Notes: a model not told the origin generated them from the sequence alone. A stretch of DNA of 55,239 bases from Cytophagales bacterium (GCA_022360055.1 JAKSDO010000255.1:1-55239); one strand, 5' to 3'. Numbered from the stretch's first letter, positions 37,525 through 46,017 are shown. Program-made: numbers and translations.

Positions 37525-37661
37525 CTGTCATCATCGAACGTCTTTAGCCATTGAGCATCAACAAAAATACCCTCCGTCCCGGGCATAAGCTCCAAACTCT
37601 GAGCTTTTATTCTCACGGTAAATAGAAATATTTGTATAATTAAGTGTATGATGTGCTTCAT
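37521..37661 (-). pseudogene. 5' fragment of an exported protein gene fused at deletion scar
   Basis: From ATG at 37661 the frame encodes a signal peptide (MKHIIHLIIQIFLFTVRIKA) followed by QSLELMPGTEGIFVDAQWLK and TFDDDR, then stops at 37521. The mature start resembles outer membrane or secreted proteins of Bacteroidota, but the rest is lost. It overlaps the bestrophin fragment by four bases, so one deletion probably removed the 3' part of this gene and the 5' part of the next. Confidence 0.5.
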
Positions 37662-37723
37662 GGTATGACGATGAATAGCCTGAATGGTGAAAAGAATGCA
37701 GGAACACCGTGCATGCTGAAGAA

Positions 37724-38497
37724 CTATTCTGACCCCGACAATAAATCTACCACCATGCTTGCAGCAGCTGCACCGGAATTTTGCTGTTGACCTGTTACCA
37801 GATTGCCGTCCGTAATTGAATAAGAAGTAAAGGCATCGGAAACTTTAAAGGTTGTTCCTTGTATTTTTTTAGCTTCATCTTCTATCCGGTAGGGTTGGAT
37901 TTTTTGACCAACCGCCTGATCTGCATAGTCTTCTTCAGCGTTGGCAAATCCGGTCCATATCTTCCCTTTTACCAATAGTTCGCCATTTGAGCCTTTCACC
38001 TCAAGCAATAATGCGGTCGAATGACAAACAGCTGCACTTGGCTTATTTGACTCGTAGAATGAGGTAAAAAGCTTTTCTAAATCGTGGTTTCCGCGGAATG
38101 TGTACATAGGCCCTTGTCCGCCAACGAGGAAAATAGCGTCATAGTCGTTTGCGTTTACTTCGGTCAGCTTTTTGGTGTTCTTCAGCATGTTATTGAACCA
38201 GTCCTGCTGCATATAGCCCAATGAAATAACATCATGGGCCGAATACCCACTTTCATCGGTAGGATTTGAGTAACCATCCATTACAATTTCTCCTCCTTCT
38301 GTGGAAGCCAGTTCAATTTCGTATCCTGCTTCTTGAAATACATGCAGAGGGTGACTTAACTCTGCTGCCCAGAAACCGATCGGCCATCCGGTCTGTTTGG
38401 ATACGGTTGGGCTGCTGGCAACCATTAGAGTTTTACCTTTTGACGGCATACCATGTGCGTGCACATAACGCTTTTCTTCTTTCACTTTAGATTCCAT
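37724..38497 (-). CDS. DJ-1/PfpI family protein (Hsp31-like glyoxalase/amidotransferase fold)
   Basis: The 257-residue protein has the DJ-1/ThiJ/PfpI fold with nucleophile Cys158 and His159 in AAVCHSTALL, and the conserved acidic Glu46 in GFWAAELSHP. The elbow region IFLVGGQGPMY is intact. Family members of this length act as glutathione-independent glyoxalases or protein-repair chaperones. It is divergent from an HxlR regulator with a 224-bp shared upstream region, and leads a same-strand group ending with the F420-reductase-like gene. That pairing (HxlR with DJ-1 and an oxidoreductase) is typical of reactive-carbonyl or electrophile response units. Confidence 0.88.
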   Translation of the reverse strand: MESKVKEEKRYVHAHGMPSKGKTLMVASSPTVSKQTGWPIGFWAAELSHPLHVFQEAGYEIELASTEGGEIVMDGYSNPTDESGYSAHDVISLGYMQQDWFNNMLKNTKKLTEVNANDYDAIFLVGGQGPMYTFRGNHDLEKLFTSFYESNKPSAAVCHSTALLLEVKGSNGELLVKGKIWTGFANAEEDYADQAVGQKIQPYRIEDEAKKIQGTTFKVSDAFTSYSITDGNLVTGQQQNSGAAAASMVVDLLSGSE

Positions 38498-38648
38498 TTG
38501 TTTTTGATTTTAAAAGTTTGATAATTCTTTTTCTGAACCGGTCGATGAATTTGATTCATCTCCCATGGGTATAAGCGCTGCACTTAATACGGATCGTGTT
38601 ACAGCTTCCATATTCTGTTCTTTTTGTTTTCAAAGGTTGCACTATATC

Positions 38649-38666
38649 GTATATTTGACAATATAC
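38649..38666. promoter_or_regulatory. inverted repeat, candidate HxlR operator
   Basis: GTATATT and AATATAC form a perfect 7-bp inverted repeat around four bases, in the divergent region between DJ-1 and HxlR genes and 56 bp before the HxlR start. A looser GTATAATGATATAC lies closer to the start. HxlR regulators bind such short dyads and often control themselves and the divergent gene. Confidence 0.5.
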
Positions 38667-38721
38667 TTACCCTGAATAGAGATACATACTTTTGTGAAAG
38701 TATAATGATATACAGATAGTT

Positions 38722-39069
38722 ATGCCTGAGTTTATGTACAAGAACAAGCTCTACTATAATCCGGTAGAGTTTGCCATGGATCGAATTGGCGGTACCTGGA
38801 AGATGCCGATTTTGTGGAGATTGAAAGATCGGGTAATGAGGTACAGCGAGTTGAAGAAAGACATTCCGCACATCACCGACAAGATGCTTACCACTCAGCT
38901 TCGGGAGTTGGAAGATGAAGGTTTTATACACCGGGAGGTTTATCCCGTCGTTCCACCTAAAGTAGAATATTCGATGACAGCCAAAGGTAAAACCTGTGTG
39001 CCTGTCATTGAAACAATCAGGAACTATGGATTATTTTTGATTGAGCAGGCTGGGATTAAACACAATTAA
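38722..39069 (+). CDS. HxlR-family winged-helix regulator
   Basis: The 115-residue protein matches HxlR/DUF24 regulators throughout: RIGGTWKMPILWRL at the entry helix, RYSELKKDIPHITDKMLTTQL as the recognition helix region, and the wing VYPVVPPKVEYSMTAKGK. Such proteins are dimers that sense aldehydes, quinones or other electrophiles, often through a cysteine near the N-terminus. Here the only Cys (TCVPVIE, about residue 93) is C-terminal, so sensing may be different. It likely controls the divergent DJ-1/F420-reductase unit and itself through the 38649-38666 repeat. Confidence 0.9.
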   Translation: MPEFMYKNKLYYNPVEFAMDRIGGTWKMPILWRLKDRVMRYSELKKDIPHITDKMLTTQLRELEDEGFIHREVYPVVPPKVEYSMTAKGKTCVPVIETIRNYGLFLIEQAGIKHN

Positions 39070-39230
39070 TACTTTCAGGTAATTCGCTTAAAGGTTGATG
39101 CATTTACCATATTTTATTTAGTCTTTCGAGATGCTGAAAGGGTCAAACAAAGGACCTGATGATTTGCATTCAGTACTTCTTTCCGCCTCTGTGGCTAAAA
39201 AGCTTAAATGAACGAGCAATTAAATGTTTT

Positions 39231-40154
39231 CTACCTCATGTTATTCAATTTAACTGCTAATTCCGGTGTAGGCTTCTCTGCTTTTATTTCTTGGACGGTT
39301 CCATCGGGATCAATAATCATGTGGTGTGGGAAGGCTTTGCTGCCATGCGTATGGACATCATATCCGGCGTCATCCAGTATTTGATGAAACTCTTCAAGAC
39401 GAACAAACGAGTGCGTACCTTGTAAATCGTACTTTTCGATGAGCAATCGTTGTTTCATTTTTTCCCCCGGTTTGGAACGATCAACACCAATGAACATCAG
39501 ATTCACTTCATTGTTATCCAACAGATTGCGAAACTCGGAATGATGCTGAAATTCTTCCAGGCATGGTCGACAGCCTGAATGCCAAAAATCCAAGTACACC
39601 ATTTTCTGCTCGTAGCTGGCAAAATCCTGTATATCGGATAAGGTGCTGATGTCGTAATTAAAATAAATTTTCTCATCGCTCATGTCCCGCTGAAGGTATA
39701 GGTAAAGGAGTGTGGAAATGACTGCCGTGACGGCCAGGGAGACTCCCGTAGTTTTAATTATTTTTTGTTTAGGTTGTCTGAAGAGCCATATTAACAGACA
39801 TACAACAAGCCCTATCAGGACAGCGTTTCCGGCGACCATGAGCGTGTGAGCAAACAAATAAGACTTAAAGAAGTAAACGAGTTTGATCTCTTTCGATTCC
39901 GCATCGAGCAAATAGAGGATGCGCATTACATGCGTTGCAATCGTTGTGGCAAACAAAATGAAAACAATGCCTTTGCCGCGCTTTACTCGAAAATTGCAGT
40001 CCGCATAGAGGAGTACAATTCCGTAGATCGTACCTGCAATCAAGGTCCCTTCCACCAGGTGGTATAGAAAGCTGATGGGCGATTGGCTCATCCAAACATA
40101 GGATAATAGAAAAGCAATCGCGAGTAATCCGGCTACAATTTTGAATGTTTTCAT
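39231..40154 (-). CDS. membrane-anchored TlpA-like thioredoxin
   Basis: The 307-residue protein has four membrane helices in the first 155 residues and then a thioredoxin-like domain. The active site is WHSGCRPCLEE with Cys195 and Cys198, and a cis-Pro lies in KAFPHHMIIDPDG. TlpA/ResA-type proteins reduce or form disulfides of exported proteins, for example apocytochromes. The CRPC dipeptide and the membrane domain suggest a thiol-exchange role at the periplasmic face. It stands alone; its upstream region faces the sensor kinase gene. Confidence 0.85.
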   Translation of the reverse strand: MKTFKIVAGLLAIAFLLSYVWMSQSPISFLYHLVEGTLIAGTIYGIVLLYADCNFRVKRGKGIVFILFATTIATHVMRILYLLDAESKEIKLVYFFKSYLFAHTLMVAGNAVLIGLVVCLLIWLFRQPKQKIIKTTGVSLAVTAVISTLLYLYLQRDMSDEKIYFNYDISTLSDIQDFASYEQKMVYLDFWHSGCRPCLEEFQHHSEFRNLLDNNEVNLMFIGVDRSKPGEKMKQRLLIEKYDLQGTHSFVRLEEFHQILDDAGYDVHTHGSKAFPHHMIIDPDGTVQEIKAEKPTPELAVKLNNMR

Positions 40155-40348
40155 GGTCTTTTTTCGCCAAAGTAGGCATTCGGTAATTATATGATCAAAA
40201 CTTTTGGATAGACGCAGACGCCTGTGTGTGGACTACGCCTGAGTGATGATGAACTGTTTTCGCCCAGGGAAGATGCTGTCTGTACCCCATTTCCTGCTGT
40301 TTAAATCTATCAGTGGGACCTTTGGATCATTTTGATTACTTTTTTGCC

Positions 40349-41401
40349 ATGGAAAAGAAAAAAATACCGTATACGCTTCATATCCTATTTTGGAGCATCG
40401 GTTTCATCACCTGGTGTTTTTGGGTACGGGCACGGATTGAGATTTTTGCGCGCTTTGTCGACGGATATAAAAACATAGGTTACTACATCCATACCAATGA
40501 CCACCAGTTGGGATGGTACATCCTCATATCCGCAGGGAAGGTGATCCTTATCATTGTTAGCATTTATCTCCTTCCATCATTTGGCTTTAGAAAATCAGCT
40601 TTTTATCGATTTATAATACTATTAGCCATACTGATGAGTCTTGAATACCTGGCAACCCGTAGTTATTACCTGTATTTAAGATCCAGTATATCAGGAGGTT
40701 TCAGACTTGACTGGGACTATGATTTCTTATCCGTTTTATCAATTTATCTTTTCTGTGGTATTTTATCTGCAGTTCTTGTCGCAGCTAAAAACTGGGTAGA
40801 GGAATACCATAACCTTAAAACTTTATACAATGCACATCAGGCCTATCAGCAACTCAGGAAAAAACTAGACCCTCACTTTATTTTCAATACGCTGAACAAT
40901 ATGTATGACATAGCCCTCATTTCGGGAAACGAGAAAATTCAAAGCTCATTACTCCATTTAACGGAAACTCTCCGGTATGCCCTGAAGTCGTCTAACAAAG
41001 AGGATGTACCCATCTCTGTTGAGTTGTCGGCCATCAAAAGCTATATCGAATTGCAGAAGGAACGATTTGAAGCAAATGAAATAGACCTTGATGTATCGAT
41101 TTCCATTGACAATCCAAACCGGAAAATTAGCCCTTTGATAATTTTAAATTACATCGAAAATGCATTTGAACATGGTTATAAATACGGGCAGAAGTGTATC
41201 ATTTCAATCGGTATAAGTGAAAAAAACGGACAACTGAATTTACATGTTAAGAATTCGAATCATGCCCGGAGAAAAAATGAAAACGGCGGTAACCTCAAGA
41301 CAAAAAAGTTACTTGAAATAAAGTATCTCGGAAAGCACAAACTGAATATTGAAAACAACAAAAATTTCTATAGTTTGCATCTATGGATTCAACTTGCATA
41401 A
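40349..41401 (+). CDS. LytS-type sensor histidine kinase
   Basis: About 350 residues: four membrane helices (first 150 residues), a short coiled linker, then the His_kinase domain with phospho-acceptor His176 in KLDPHFIFNTLNNM and an ATPase N-box (ILNYIENAFEHGYKYG). The frame can be extended to a GTG at 40313, but the ATG at 40349 (MEKKKIPYT) directly precedes the first helix and is preferred. It overlaps the LytTR regulator gene by 19 bp, so the two are translationally coupled and form a signalling pair. The C-terminal ATP lid is short and the usual glycine-rich G-boxes are weak, which is common in this family. The signal is unknown. Confidence 0.9.
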   Translation: MEKKKIPYTLHILFWSIGFITWCFWVRARIEIFARFVDGYKNIGYYIHTNDHQLGWYILISAGKVILIIVSIYLLPSFGFRKSAFYRFIILLAILMSLEYLATRSYYLYLRSSISGGFRLDWDYDFLSVLSIYLFCGILSAVLVAAKNWVEEYHNLKTLYNAHQAYQQLRKKLDPHFIFNTLNNMYDIALISGNEKIQSSLLHLTETLRYALKSSNKEDVPISVELSAIKSYIELQKERFEANEIDLDVSISIDNPNRKISPLIILNYIENAFEHGYKYGQKCIISIGISEKNGQLNLHVKNSNHARRKNENGGNLKTKKLLEIKYLGKHKLNIENNKNFYSLHLWIQLA

Positions 41402-42084
41402 CCTGTATTGCTGTGGACGATGAGCCGCGCGCACTCGGTGTAATTGAAAACTTTGCTCGGAAAATCGACTTCATGGATTTAGTCGGGACCTTTAGAGATC
41501 CACTGGATGCGGTCGGTTTTTTGCACCAAAACAAAGTCCGGTTGATCTTTCTGGATATCAATATGCCGGAGCTTTCGGGGGTCGAATTTGTAAAAAGTCT
41601 ATCCAACCCCCCACTTATTATTTTCACTACCGCTTATAGTGAATATGCACTGGAAAGTTACGAATATGAAACCCTCGACTACTTGCTTAAGCCCATTGCT
41701 TTCCCCAGGTTTTTAACGGCAGTGCAAAAGGCCGTAAAGCGTTTATCGGTCAATCAGAAAACCGAAAGCGAAAACAATGACCAGCTTATACTTAAATCGG
41801 CAGGTTCGATACATCGCATAATTCCCTCTGAGATTCTTTACCTGGAAGTTCAAGGTAATTACTTAAAAATAATAACCGTGAAAGAGTCGATTACGATAAA
41901 ATCGGGCCTGCAAGAGTTTCTGGATAAGTATAAACGATCTGATTTAATACGAACTCATCGTTCGTTTGCTGTCAATAAGCAAAGAGTTGATAAGATTAAA
42001 TACAACAGGATATATATAGAAAATCAGGAACTGACCATAGGCAGAAATTACAGAGAAGTTGTTAAAAAATATTTCAACAGTTGA
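41383..42084 (+). CDS. LytTR-family response regulator
   Basis: The 233-residue protein has a receiver domain with acidic pair DDE near residue 12, phospho-acceptor Asp58 in IFLDINMPEL and a conserved Lys in DYLLKPIAF. The C-terminal LytTR DNA-binding domain follows (ILYLEVQGNYLKI, LIRTHRSFAVNKQRVDKI). It overlaps the kinase gene and is its obvious partner. LytTR regulators bind direct repeats upstream of target genes; the targets are not evident here. A perfect 8-bp hairpin follows the stop codon (42088-42108) but lacks a T tract. Confidence 0.95.
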   Translation: MDSTCITCIAVDDEPRALGVIENFARKIDFMDLVGTFRDPLDAVGFLHQNKVRLIFLDINMPELSGVEFVKSLSNPPLIIFTTAYSEYALESYEYETLDYLLKPIAFPRFLTAVQKAVKRLSVNQKTESENNDQLILKSAGSIHRIIPSEILYLEVQGNYLKIITVKESITIKSGLQEFLDKYKRSDLIRTHRSFAVNKQRVDKIKYNRIYIENQELTIGRNYREVVKKYFNS

Positions 42085-42087
42085 ATG

Positions 42088-42108
42088 AACTAAAGACTGA
42101 CTTTAGTT
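42088..42108 (+). terminator. weak hairpin after LytTR gene
   Basis: AACTAAAG pairs with CTTTAGTT around ACTGA. No T-rich tail follows, so termination is uncertain. Confidence 0.35.
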
Positions 42109-42254
42109 GAGAATGGAGCGTGCCTAACAGACGAAATAATGCCTCTGGGCGATTACTTGAAAGTGCACGGTAAAACCGATATTTTAGTAGTCATTAAAAA
42201 AATCCGAAAGCACATGCCATATCCGGATCGACGGCGGTAACAAGAACAAAAAAA

Positions 42255-42902
42255 ATGAATGATGCAGTTGAAAAATACTTGATTGAAGGCTGTGGACGTT
42301 GCCCGCTTGGAAGTACCCCCGACTGTAAAGTTCATCAATGGACCGCCGAATTGGAGTTATTGAGAATGATAGTTCTCGAATGCGGATTAACTGAAGAATC
42401 GAAATGGGGCGTACCTTGTTACACATTTCAAAAGAGAAACGTGTTAATTGTGAGCGCTTTCAAAGAATATTGTTCAATCAGTTTTTTCAAGGGGGCATTA
42501 TTAAGTGACGCCAATAATATTTTGGACAAACCCGGACAAAATACACAGGCTGCCCGCTTGATCAGGTTTTCAGGTACTGAGGAAATTAAAGAGATTGAAG
42601 CCGAACTAAAAACCTGCATTTATGAGGCCATTGAAGTAGAAAAAGCAGGCCTGAAAGTGAATTTTAAAAAGAATCCCGAACCTATTCCCGAAGAATTGGA
42701 AAAGAAATTCGGGGAAGACCCCGTTCTGAAAAACGCTTTTGAAACACTAACCCCCGGAAGACAAAGAGGATACGTACTCTATTTTTCTGCGCCCAAACAA
42801 TCGAAAACACGGGAATCAAGAATTGAAAAGAGTATCGGAAAAATTCTCAATGGCGAGGGATTACACGATAAATACAGCCGTAAAGGAAAGAATATGGTAT
42901 GA
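42255..42902 (+). CDS. DUF1801/YdeI-like protein
   Basis: The 215-residue protein has a DUF1801 part (VEKYLIEGCGRC, WGVPCYTFQKRNVLIVSAFKEYCSISFFKGALL, written here in part) and a C-terminal bacteriocin-protection/YdeI segment (AFETLTPGRQRGYVLYFSAPK with a following RIEKSIGKI helix). The family is cytoplasmic and of unknown mechanism; the YdeI C-terminal domain has been linked to tolerance of antimicrobial peptides. A Cys-rich start (CGRCPLGSTPDC) is a distinct feature of this group. It is not operon-linked to the LytTR pair (170 bp gap). Confidence 0.85.
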   Translation: MNDAVEKYLIEGCGRCPLGSTPDCKVHQWTAELELLRMIVLECGLTEESKWGVPCYTFQKRNVLIVSAFKEYCSISFFKGALLSDANNILDKPGQNTQAARLIRFSGTEEIKEIEAELKTCIYEAIEVEKAGLKVNFKKNPEPIPEELEKKFGEDPVLKNAFETLTPGRQRGYVLYFSAPKQSKTRESRIEKSIGKILNGEGLHDKYSRKGKNMV

Positions 42903-42975
42903 CGTATAAAGGCTCAATAGAAATAGCAAAACCAGGGCGTGAAGCCGTAAAATATTTCGCTGCCCCAAGCTGTCT

Positions 42976-43022
42976 CGGAGCAAATTCAAGACACGCACGG
43001 GCATGATTATATTGCTCTGTGC
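42976..43022 (-). repeat. left arm of 47-bp imperfect inverted repeat
   Basis: Read on the minus strand, this segment starts GCACAGAGCAATATAATCAT and matches 46879-46925 read on the plus strand at all but about five of 47 positions. Both copies lie in a short open frame that reads EQYNHAR and CLE, and two of the differences are synonymous, so they look like remnants of one protein-coding sequence. The frame here (42847-43086) resembles no family I know. Confidence 0.7.
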
Positions 43023-43175
43023 GCCAGTAACTTAAAAATATAAACAGATGAAACAGGCCATGCCTGAGATAATTATTGAGACACACAAGATCATGATGAT
43101 CAACGGCGCATGGTGAGGGCCTGCAAATCTAAACCAATGAAACAATTTAAGGAATTCATAGAAAAACAATAGCTT

Positions 43176-43499
43176 ATGTGGGAAGAAAAACTTAAGATAT
43201 ACAAAGAATTGATTGGCAAATGTCCAAGATTTGAGGCCAAAGGGAAGACCATGCCTTATACTTCTGCCAATGGATACATGTTTTCACTACTTAACAAAGC
43301 CGGGGAGATTGGTATCAGGTTTTCCAAAGAAGTTCAGGAAAAATACATGAAAGAACTTAACACCACCTATTACAAATCGTATGGAGCGACAATGAAAGGA
43401 TATGTTTTAATACCGGAAGAAATGTTGGGAGATCTGGACAATTTAGCAAACTATCTGAATGAAAGCTATGATTATGTCATGTCGCTCGAACCAAAATGA
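43176..43499 (+). CDS. TfoX N-terminal-domain-like small protein
   Basis: The 107-residue protein has the strand-turn pattern of the TfoX/Sxy N-terminal fold: KTMPYTSANGYMFSLLN, then EIGIRFSKEVQEKYM, then a Gly-rich strand MKGYVLIPEEML. Bacteroidota carry many such stand-alone domains, with no known competence role. It overlaps the next gene by 4 bp (ATGA), so the two are translated together. Function unknown. Confidence 0.65.
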   Translation: MWEEKLKIYKELIGKCPRFEAKGKTMPYTSANGYMFSLLNKAGEIGIRFSKEVQEKYMKELNTTYYKSYGATMKGYVLIPEEMLGDLDNLANYLNESYDYVMSLEPK

Positions 43500-44923
43500 A
43501 TAATATAAAACGATCACCGGAAAAAGTCCAAAAAATGCTGACCGACTTGGAATCAGAGCAGATAGAATGCACAACATCTACCTCTGATTTCAATAAGTTC
43601 GCGCAGGTGGTTTGTGCATTCTCAAACGATTTGCCTAATACTGCCCAAAATGGTTATTTGCTGATAGGAGTAAATGATAATGGTTCACGTTCCGGTTTAA
43701 AGGCTACCGACCAACTTTTGCAGTCCATTGGTGGATTACGTTCTGATGGTAATATCTTGCCGCAACCTGTTGTGTCGGTGAGCACATTTTCTTTTAAAGA
43801 CGGTGATGTTGTTGTAGTTGAAGTTCAGCCATCACCCTTTCCTCCGGTCAGGTATAACGGACGAACATATATCAGGGTTGGCCCCAGAAAAGCCATTGCC
43901 AACGAAATGGAAGAACGCATTTTGACCGAGCGCAGGGCAACCAATGTCAGTACTTTCGATGTACGTCCTTCTATGGGAAATAAATTGGATATGATCGACA
44001 TTAAAACATTCAAAGAAAACTACTTGTCCAGGGCAATAGATGAAGAAATTCTGAAAAAGGATGACCGGAGTATTGAAGAACAATTGGCGAGTTTACGCTT
44101 TTATAGCCCTAATTATGGTTTAATTACAAATGCAGGTTTATTGCTTTTTGGTAAAGATGTAAAATATCATTTACCTGGTGCTTATATCCGGTACGTAAAG
44201 TTTGATGGGTTGACGGTAGCCGACCATCCAATAAATGAAAAAGTATTTACGGCAAATCTCTTTACCTTGCTCCCTGAAATTGACAGGTTCCTGGATTATG
44301 CCATTATTATGCAAAAGCCGGTTCCTGTTTCAACCTTAAGGGAGGAAACAAGGTATAATTTTCCAAAATGGGCAATCCGTGAACTGTTGATGAATGCCAT
44401 TATGCATCGCGATTATGAATCAAATGCCCCCATTAAGTTCTATCAGTTTAAGAACCGGGTTGAAATAGTGAATCCCGGTGGTCTATATGGCAATGCGCGT
44501 CCTGAGAACTTCCCTAATGTAAACGATTACCGCAATCCGGTGGTTGCTGAATCTATGAAAGTGTTGGGTTATGTAAACCAGTTCAATAGAGGTATTGCCC
44601 GTGTAAAACTGGAATTAAAAGACAATGGAAATCCTGCACCAATATTTGATTACGATAAAATTGGCGTGTTTGGGGTGACTGTTTTCAGTACTTTTCATGA
44701 AGATGTGGAAGTAGAAAAAGGTTCGGGAAAAAGTTCAGAGAATACCAGGGAAAAAATAATTGGTCTGATAAATGAAAACCCACAAATTACTATATCAAAA
44801 ATGGCTGAGATTATTGGTATAACAAACAAAGGAATTGAAAAACAAATTAAAATACTAAGAGAATCGGGACTCATAGAACGACAAGGCTCATCAAAGTTCG
44901 GTACATGGAAAGTAAAAAAGTAG
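43496..44923 (+). CDS. AlbA_2 (Schlafen-like) ATP-binding regulator
   Basis: The 475-residue protein carries an AlbA_2/divergent AAA_4-type domain (about 15-130: AQVVCAFSNDLPN, GYLLIGVNDNG, YIRVGPRKAIA), a GHKL-type ATPase region (RELLMNAIMHRDYE, VEIVNPGG, about 290-330) and a C-terminal winged helix (ITISKMAEIIGITNKGIEKQ, about 420-470). Such proteins are predicted DNA-binding regulators and are frequent in accessory regions; some relatives are linked to phage defence or toxin control. The stop codon lies inside a 13-bp tandem repeat after a six-A run, so a slip there could change the C-terminus. It is coupled to the TfoX-like gene. Confidence 0.87.
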   Translation: MNNIKRSPEKVQKMLTDLESEQIECTTSTSDFNKFAQVVCAFSNDLPNTAQNGYLLIGVNDNGSRSGLKATDQLLQSIGGLRSDGNILPQPVVSVSTFSFKDGDVVVVEVQPSPFPPVRYNGRTYIRVGPRKAIANEMEERILTERRATNVSTFDVRPSMGNKLDMIDIKTFKENYLSRAIDEEILKKDDRSIEEQLASLRFYSPNYGLITNAGLLLFGKDVKYHLPGAYIRYVKFDGLTVADHPINEKVFTANLFTLLPEIDRFLDYAIIMQKPVPVSTLREETRYNFPKWAIRELLMNAIMHRDYESNAPIKFYQFKNRVEIVNPGGLYGNARPENFPNVNDYRNPVVAESMKVLGYVNQFNRGIARVKLELKDNGNPAPIFDYDKIGVFGVTVFSTFHEDVEVEKGSGKSSENTREKIIGLINENPQITISKMAEIIGITNKGIEKQIKILRESGLIERQGSSKFGTWKVKK

Positions 44924-44961
44924 GGTATAAAAGTAGGGTATAAAAGTAGGGTATAAAAGTA
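44916..44961 (+). repeat. 13-bp tandem repeat over the stop codon
   Basis: The unit AAAAGTAGGGTAT occurs three times in a row (44916-44928, 44929-44941, 44942-44954), followed by a partial copy. The TAG of the first unit is the stop codon of the AlbA_2 gene. The period is not a multiple of three. Replication slippage here is likely. Confidence 0.9.
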
Positions 44962-45435
44962 AGTCCGAATCAGGCAGGAAGGTTCAAAGAAAACAGGAAA
45001 ATGGTTAGTGAAAACTGTGGAATAAATTAGTAAGGTAGCAGCCTATTAGCTGTGTAATTTCAGTTTTGTTGATTTTGAGCGTGAATGGTTCTTGCCGTTA
45101 TGGCCTTGATCTTTTGAGTGGTTTTGTAGTTACTCTTTGTCCTCACATGATATTTATGAGTTCGGTCGTGAGGCATCTCGGTTTTAACTAATATTTTACT
45201 AAAAATCAGTCGCGGAACTGTATCCAAGTGAATACATTTACATGTGTATATAATTAAAAAGACCGATGAATTCGATAAATAGTTTAAGAAGCTTAAGGGC
45301 TTAAGAGCAAAGATAAAATCCAGGCTATTTTAAAATACCTTATTGGCTACTACGAGATGATACGCTACAAAAAGCAAAGCAAGCAATACATATCAGAAGT
45401 CAAATCGGAACTTAATCAATTCATAACATATTAGA
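44924..45435. other. gene-poor stretch with decayed fragments
   Basis: After the tandem repeat nothing is recognised until 45244, where a dead RelE-like frame begins. From about 45318 to 45434 a plus-strand frame reads ALKYLIGYYEMIRYKK and KSELNQFITY, a plausible C-terminus of a lost gene. It ends one base before the next ATG. Confidence 0.5.
45244..45333 (+). pseudogene. RelE-like toxin relic
   Basis: From GTG at 45244 the frame reads VYIIKKTDEFDK, stop, FKKLKGLRAKIK. This is the N-terminal signature of RelE/HigB-type toxins (usually FDKWFKKLKDLRAKAKI), with TAG in place of the Trp codon TGG. The rest of the toxin is missing. No antitoxin gene follows. Confidence 0.6.
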
Positions 45436-45819
45436 ATGAAAATAAAAAACATCTATTGGATTATAGCTGGAGTTATAAATTTGCTTACCGCCTTTCTACA
45501 CCTAATTGGTGGTCAAATGAGCTTGGTAGATCCTTTGTCAAAAAGCAATCTTGAATTACAAGTAAAAACGGAATTATTAGGTGTTTGGCATATGGTAACA
45601 GTTATGTTATTTATGTCATCCATTGTGCTTTTGATGTTTGGTCTCAAACCAAAAGAAGAAATCTCAAAAGCGTTTATTTCATTTATTGCTTACTCTTATG
45701 TCCTTTTTTCAATTTGCTTTATTGCAGCAGGCATTTTTAATGCTCAATTTGCACCTCAATGGACATTGTTACTTCCTATCGGTATTCTAACTATAATCGG
45801 AAAAAGAAAGATGATATGA
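45436..45819 (+). CDS. small four-helix membrane protein, unknown
   Basis: The 127-residue protein consists of four hydrophobic helices (YWIIAGVINLLTAFLHLIGG; VWHMVTVMLFMSSIVLLMFG; FISFIAYSYVLFSICFIAAG; WTLLLPIGILTIIGK), with a short charged loop between the first two (VDPLSKSNLELQVKTE). I do not recognise a named family. Codon use and helix quality support a real gene even though the flanks are decayed. A simple membrane role is all that can be said. Confidence 0.65.
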   Translation: MKIKNIYWIIAGVINLLTAFLHLIGGQMSLVDPLSKSNLELQVKTELLGVWHMVTVMLFMSSIVLLMFGLKPKEEISKAFISFIAYSYVLFSICFIAAGIFNAQFAPQWTLLLPIGILTIIGKRKMI

Positions 45820-45837
45820 GTTTGATAAACAAATACA

Positions 45838-46009
45838 ATGGAACTAAACAAAACCACATCTTGTTGAAGATTTGTACTTTAGGATTGATGCAACCAACCG
45901 GGTAGCAGATCTCGATACCATTGCCGAGCTGGAACGCCAATACCCAAGATTACAGAAAAGAATGACTTTTTTGATGTAGAGATTATCAGTTTTTTGAATG
46001 AGTTATAAG
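45838..46009 (+). pseudogene. frameshifted gene remnant
   Basis: The frame opens with MELNKTT at 45838, stops, and resumes in another frame as LVEDLYFRIDATNRVADLD, then TIAELERQYPRLQKRM. A second shift near the T run at 45967 leads to FFDVEIISFLNEL and a stop at 46009. Joined together this would give one continuous C-terminus, so at least two frameshifts are likely. The original family is not recognised. Confidence 0.45.
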
Positions 46010-46017
46010 AAACAAAT

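Noticed and set aside
38511-38612. 33-codon minus-strand frame (MEAVTRSVLSAALIP...) in the HxlR/DJ-1 intergenic region
   Set aside because: No recognisable motif, and its position within a shared promoter region makes a real gene unlikely.
42139-42241. 33-codon plus-strand frame (MPLGDYLKVHGKTDIL...) after the LytTR gene
   Set aside because: Coding-like but very short and without a family; could be a remnant, evidence too thin to list.
44916-44961. CRISPR-like short repeat
   Set aside because: The units are directly adjacent with no spacers and only 13 bp long, so this is a simple tandem repeat.
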